Source: Sphingomonadales bacterium
GTDB taxonomy: Bacteria > Pseudomonadota > Alphaproteobacteria > Sphingomonadales > Sphingomonadaceae
Length of the DNA stretch: 7,219 nucleotides
Direction of reading: 5' to 3'
Assembly: GCA_020200935.1 (NCBI GenBank)
Contig: JAIVHR010000184.1
Span: forward strand, 1 to 7,219
Position numbers and translations under genes: made by a program
The notes under the pieces: generated by a model
What the model was told of the DNA's origin: nothing
Databases searched by the model: none
Seen by the model: only the letters and a program-made list of their open reading frames with translations
Shown here: piece after piece, positions 5,288-7,219 of the stretch
Layout: each line of letters opens with the position of its first letter
Position numbering within the stretch: the first letter of the stretch is position 1

Positions 5288-6033
5288 CCCCGCGCCAAAT
5301 CCGAGAGCGTCGCCTTCGCCCAGTCGAGGATCGGCTTGTCGTCGCCGATCTGCGTCCGGTCGAGCCGCCGCGACCGCTGCACGACCTCGTCGAGCGCGTC
5401 GCGGGCCTCGTCCTCGCGGCCCAGTTTGAGCAGCAGCGCGGCATAGCGCGCCCGCGCCTCTATCCCCGGCAGCCGCGTGGTGATGTCGGCGTAGATCGCC
5501 GCGGCCTCGGCATCGCGATCGAGATGTTCCAGCGCCCGCGCGCGCAGCAGGGCGCGGCGATCCTCGACGCTGATCTGGGTCGCGGGCGCCAGCTCATCGA
5601 GCGTTTCGAGCGCGGCCGCAGACTGTCCATTCTCGAACAGTGCCGAGGCATATTTGAACAGCAGGGCCTCGCCGCGGCCGTGCGGTCCGGCGAGAAGCTC
5701 CTCATATTGCGCCACGGCCTCGTCGGGCCGCCCCGATTCGGCCAGCGCGTCGGCGAGCGCGATCCGGTTGGCGAGGCTGTCGGTGATTTCGAGCTGGTCG
5801 CGCGCGAGCCTCACCGCGCGCTCGGGATCGATCGCCTTGACCGCCTTCTGCCGCGCATAACGGAGATGGCGGTTGCCCTGCATGCCCGGCAGCACTTCGA
5901 GCAGGACATAGGCGATGCTGCCGAGGATCGGTGCGATCATCACGCCGAGGATCCAAAATTTGTTCGCGCCCGAGCGGAGGACATGCACGATCGTCGCGAT
6001 CTGGATCAGCAGGATCAGAAACAGATAGCTCAA
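5284..6033 (-). CDS. Membrane-anchored TPR protein with PLDc_N-like N-terminus
   Basis: The 249-residue product begins with two hydrophobic helices (about residues 3-19 and 26-47). The second, with FWILGVMIAPILGSIAYVLL, fits the PLDc_N domain, which forms the membrane anchor of cardiolipin synthases and also occurs alone. No HKD catalytic motif is present, so it is not a phospholipase. The rest is helical and TPR-like: approximate repeats at 81-115 (with ALAESGRPDEAVAQYEELL), 121-150, 157-190 and 191-223 (LLKLGREDEARDALDEV). A scaffold or assembly role at the inner membrane is plausible, and the partner is unknown. The start is TTG (6033-6031), backed by a strong Shine-Dalgarno. It lies 46 bp downstream of the AmpG-family gene on the same strand and is probably co-transcribed with it. 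Its stop overlaps that of the convergent gene. Confidence 0.85.
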   Translation of the reverse strand: MSYLFLILLIQIATIVHVLRSGANKFWILGVMIAPILGSIAYVLLEVLPGMQGNRHLRYARQKAVKAIDPERAVRLARDQLEITDSLANRIALADALAESGRPDEAVAQYEELLAGPHGRGEALLFKYASALFENGQSAAALETLDELAPATQISVEDRRALLRARALEHLDRDAEAAAIYADITTRLPGIEARARYAALLLKLGREDEARDALDEVVQRSRRLDRTQIGDDKPILDWAKATLSDLARG

Positions 6034-6042
6034 GCCTCGCCG

Positions 6043-6049
6043 CCTCCCC
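6043..6049 (-). promoter_or_regulatory. Ribosome binding site supporting a TTG start of the TPR gene
   Basis: On the minus strand GGGGAGG occupies 6049-6043, 9 nt before TTG at 6033-6031. This is the best Shine-Dalgarno in the window and makes the TTG start credible: the reading from there gives a clean N-terminal membrane helix (SYLFLILLIQIATIV). Confidence 0.7.
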
Positions 6050-6079
6050 GTGGCTCCTCGTTCTCGCGGCCACGCCGCG

Positions 6080-7219
6080 TCAGGACTGCGCCGCCTCGTC
6101 CTCGACAGGCGGATGCGTCTCGGTTTGCGCGCCTTCGACGACGCCGGCCGTGCCGAGCGATCGGTCGACGAGGCCCGATCGCATCATCCACCAGAAGAGC
6201 AAAACGCCCGGGAAAGCGGCCAAGGTCGTCAGTAGGTAGAAATTGACATAGCCCATCGCCTCGATAAGCGAGCCCGCCGTGGTCCCGGTCAGGAAGCGCC
6301 CGAGAATGCTCGCCGCGGCCGAGAGCAGCGCGAAATGGGTGGCGGTGAATTTGAGGTTACACAGCGCCGATAGATAGGCGACAACACAGACGCCGCCGAT
6401 GCCGCTGGCGAAATTCTCGAAGCCGATCGCGCCGGCCATTCCGGCATTGCTGTGGCCCAGCGCGGCAAGGCCGGCGAAGCTGAAATTGGAGACCGCCATC
6501 AGGAAGAGGCTGATCAGCACCGATCGCTTCATGCCGAGCCGCGCATAGAGCCAGCCGCCGACGAACACCCCGGCGAGCAAGGCCCAGAAGCCGAGGCCGA
6601 CATCGTAGATCGCGATCTCGTCATTGCTGTAACCGAGATCCTCGAACAATAGCCGGAAGGTGAGGTTGGCAAGCGTGTCGCCGATCTTGTGCAGCAGCAC
6701 GAAGATCAGCACGATGAACGCGCCCTCGCGGCTGAAGAATTCGACCAGCGGGCCGACGACCTTCGATTCGGTCGTCCCCGCGGTCCGCGTCGGGGTAACG
6801 CAGAGCCAGCCGACGATCGCGAAGCCCAGCGCGAGCAGCGGAAACAGGATGAAGGCCGCGCCGCCCAATGTTTCGGCGACCGTCGCCCAGTCCCAGATCA
6901 GCACCGCGAGCAGCGCCGCGAGCGGCGGCACCAGCAGCCAGTTGACATGGCCCGACCAGCCGATGTCGCGGGCACGCCGGGCGGTCAGGTCGAAGAGCGG
7001 GAAGACATAGCCGACGATCACCATCAGGCTGAGGATTTCGACCCCGAGCACGCGGTCGAGCGCGACGCCGGCGGCATAGGCCACCGGGAAGCTGACGATG
7101 AAGATCGCATAGGGGGTGCGGGGCATGAATCGCGGCCAGCTGCGCTCGATCTTGCGCGTCGGCTCGCCCATCACGAGCCCGGTGATGATGGCCGGAAGCG
7201 CGAGGAAGGCGCAGGCGAT
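6080..7219 (-). CDS. ampG: AmpG-family MFS transporter, 5' end outside window
   Basis: AmpG permeases import anhydro-muropeptides across the inner membrane for cell wall recycling. The visible 379 residues run to the window edge, because the frame stays open to 7219 (IACAFLALPAIITGL precedes an internal GTG-ATG pair). The C-terminal MFS half is well conserved: FVLLHKIGDTLANLTFRLLFEDLGYSNDEI (shortened here: HKIGDTLANL, LGYSNDEIAI), GGWLYARLGMKRSVL, IGFENFASGIGG, AYLSALCNLKFTATHFALLS, LTGTTAGSLIEAMGY and LFWWMM. At the left of the visible part, after EPTRK (the end of the first MFS half), lies an extra membrane block whose RRARDIGWSG resembles DUF805. The C-terminal tail is acidic and soluble. 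At least ten hydrophobic segments are visible. Family membership is firm; muropeptide as substrate is inferred from the family, and sphingomonads may have several such paralogues. Confidence 0.85.
   Translation of the reverse strand: MACAFLALPAIITGLVMGEPTRKIERSWPRFMPRTPYAIFIVSFPVAYAAGVALDRVLGVEILSLMVIVGYVFPLFDLTARRARDIGWSGHVNWLLVPPLAALLAVLIWDWATVAETLGGAAFILFPLLALGFAIVGWLCVTPTRTAGTTESKVVGPLVEFFSREGAFIVLIFVLLHKIGDTLANLTFRLLFEDLGYSNDEIAIYDVGLGFWALLAGVFVGGWLYARLGMKRSVLISLFLMAVSNFSFAGLAALGHSNAGMAGAIGFENFASGIGGVCVVAYLSALCNLKFTATHFALLSAAASILGRFLTGTTAGSLIEAMGYVNFYLLTTLAAFPGVLLFWWMMRSGLVDRSLGTAGVVEGAQTETHPPVEDEAAQS
6884..7126 (-). other. DUF805-like membrane segment inside the AmpG-family gene
   Basis: The stretch from about PRTPYAIFIVSF to AVLIWDW has the pattern of a stand-alone DUF805 protein: an aromatic start, a helix, a second helix ending in a basic motif, then a helix after a small-residue turn. 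The motif RRARDIGWSG (codons at 6976-6947) parallels the RRLHDxGxSGW signature of that family. It lies between the two MFS halves. The coordinates are approximate, and the match is by memory of the family pattern, not by search. Confidence 0.45.

Noticed and set aside
6050..6074. Hairpin CGTGGC/GCCACG in the gap between the AmpG-family and TPR genes
   Set aside because: It is only 6 bp with a 13-base loop and no T-tract; expected by chance in GC-rich DNA.
5524..6246. Plus-strand open frame opposite the TPR gene and the end of the AmpG-family gene
   Set aside because: It crosses two minus-strand genes with clear domains, has a low-complexity Arg-rich end and shows no family signature.
1..7219. 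CRISPR array, tRNA/rRNA genes, insertion sequences, prophage or defence genes
   Set aside because: No regular direct repeats with spacers, no tRNA-like cloverleaf, no transposase or phage motif and no known defence domain could be recognised on either strand.

Overview
The window is about 7.2 kb of GC-rich DNA that reads as ordinary chromosome from an alphaproteobacterium, most likely a member of the Sphingomonadales. The reasons are the gene order (LapA-domain gene, pyrF, trpF, accD, folC), heavy GC3 codon use, a DUF6628-like gene (a family I associate with sphingomonads) and two kinds of palindromic intergenic repeat of the type common in that order. No rRNA, tRNA, CRISPR array, IS element, phage gene or secretion/defence module is visible.

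Plus strand, 1-4815: the 3' end of a patatin-like (DUF3376) protein gene; a small two-helix LapA-domain membrane protein whose C-terminal tail is a 14-residue tandem repeat; pyrF, overlapping the LapA gene by 4 bp; trpF, one codon downstream of the pyrF stop and in the same frame; a 186-bp spacer with a palindromic repeat and a likely accD promoter; accD; a 170-bp spacer filled by a large inverted-repeat pair; and folC. LapA-pyrF-trpF look like one transcription unit. PyrF makes UMP, TrpF acts in tryptophan synthesis, AccD supplies malonyl-CoA, and FolC makes folate and polyglutamylates it. trpB and trpA, which commonly lie between trpF and accD in alphaproteobacteria, are missing here.

Plus strand, 4821-5287: a DUF6628-like gene of unknown function behind a Fur-box-like palindrome that overlaps its predicted -35 element, suggesting iron control.

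Minus strand, 5284-7219: an AmpG-family MFS transporter (5' end outside the window) followed by a membrane-anchored TPR protein with a PLDc_N-like N-terminus. They are probably co-transcribed towards the DUF6628-like gene, and the two convergent genes share a CTAG across their stop codons. The AmpG-like protein seems to carry a DUF805-like membrane module between its two MFS halves.

I do not see a clear new multi-gene system. The best leads are the DUF805-like insert in the AmpG-family transporter, the Fur-linked DUF6628-like gene, and the trpF-accD junction where trpBA is absent and a mobile-type palindrome is present.
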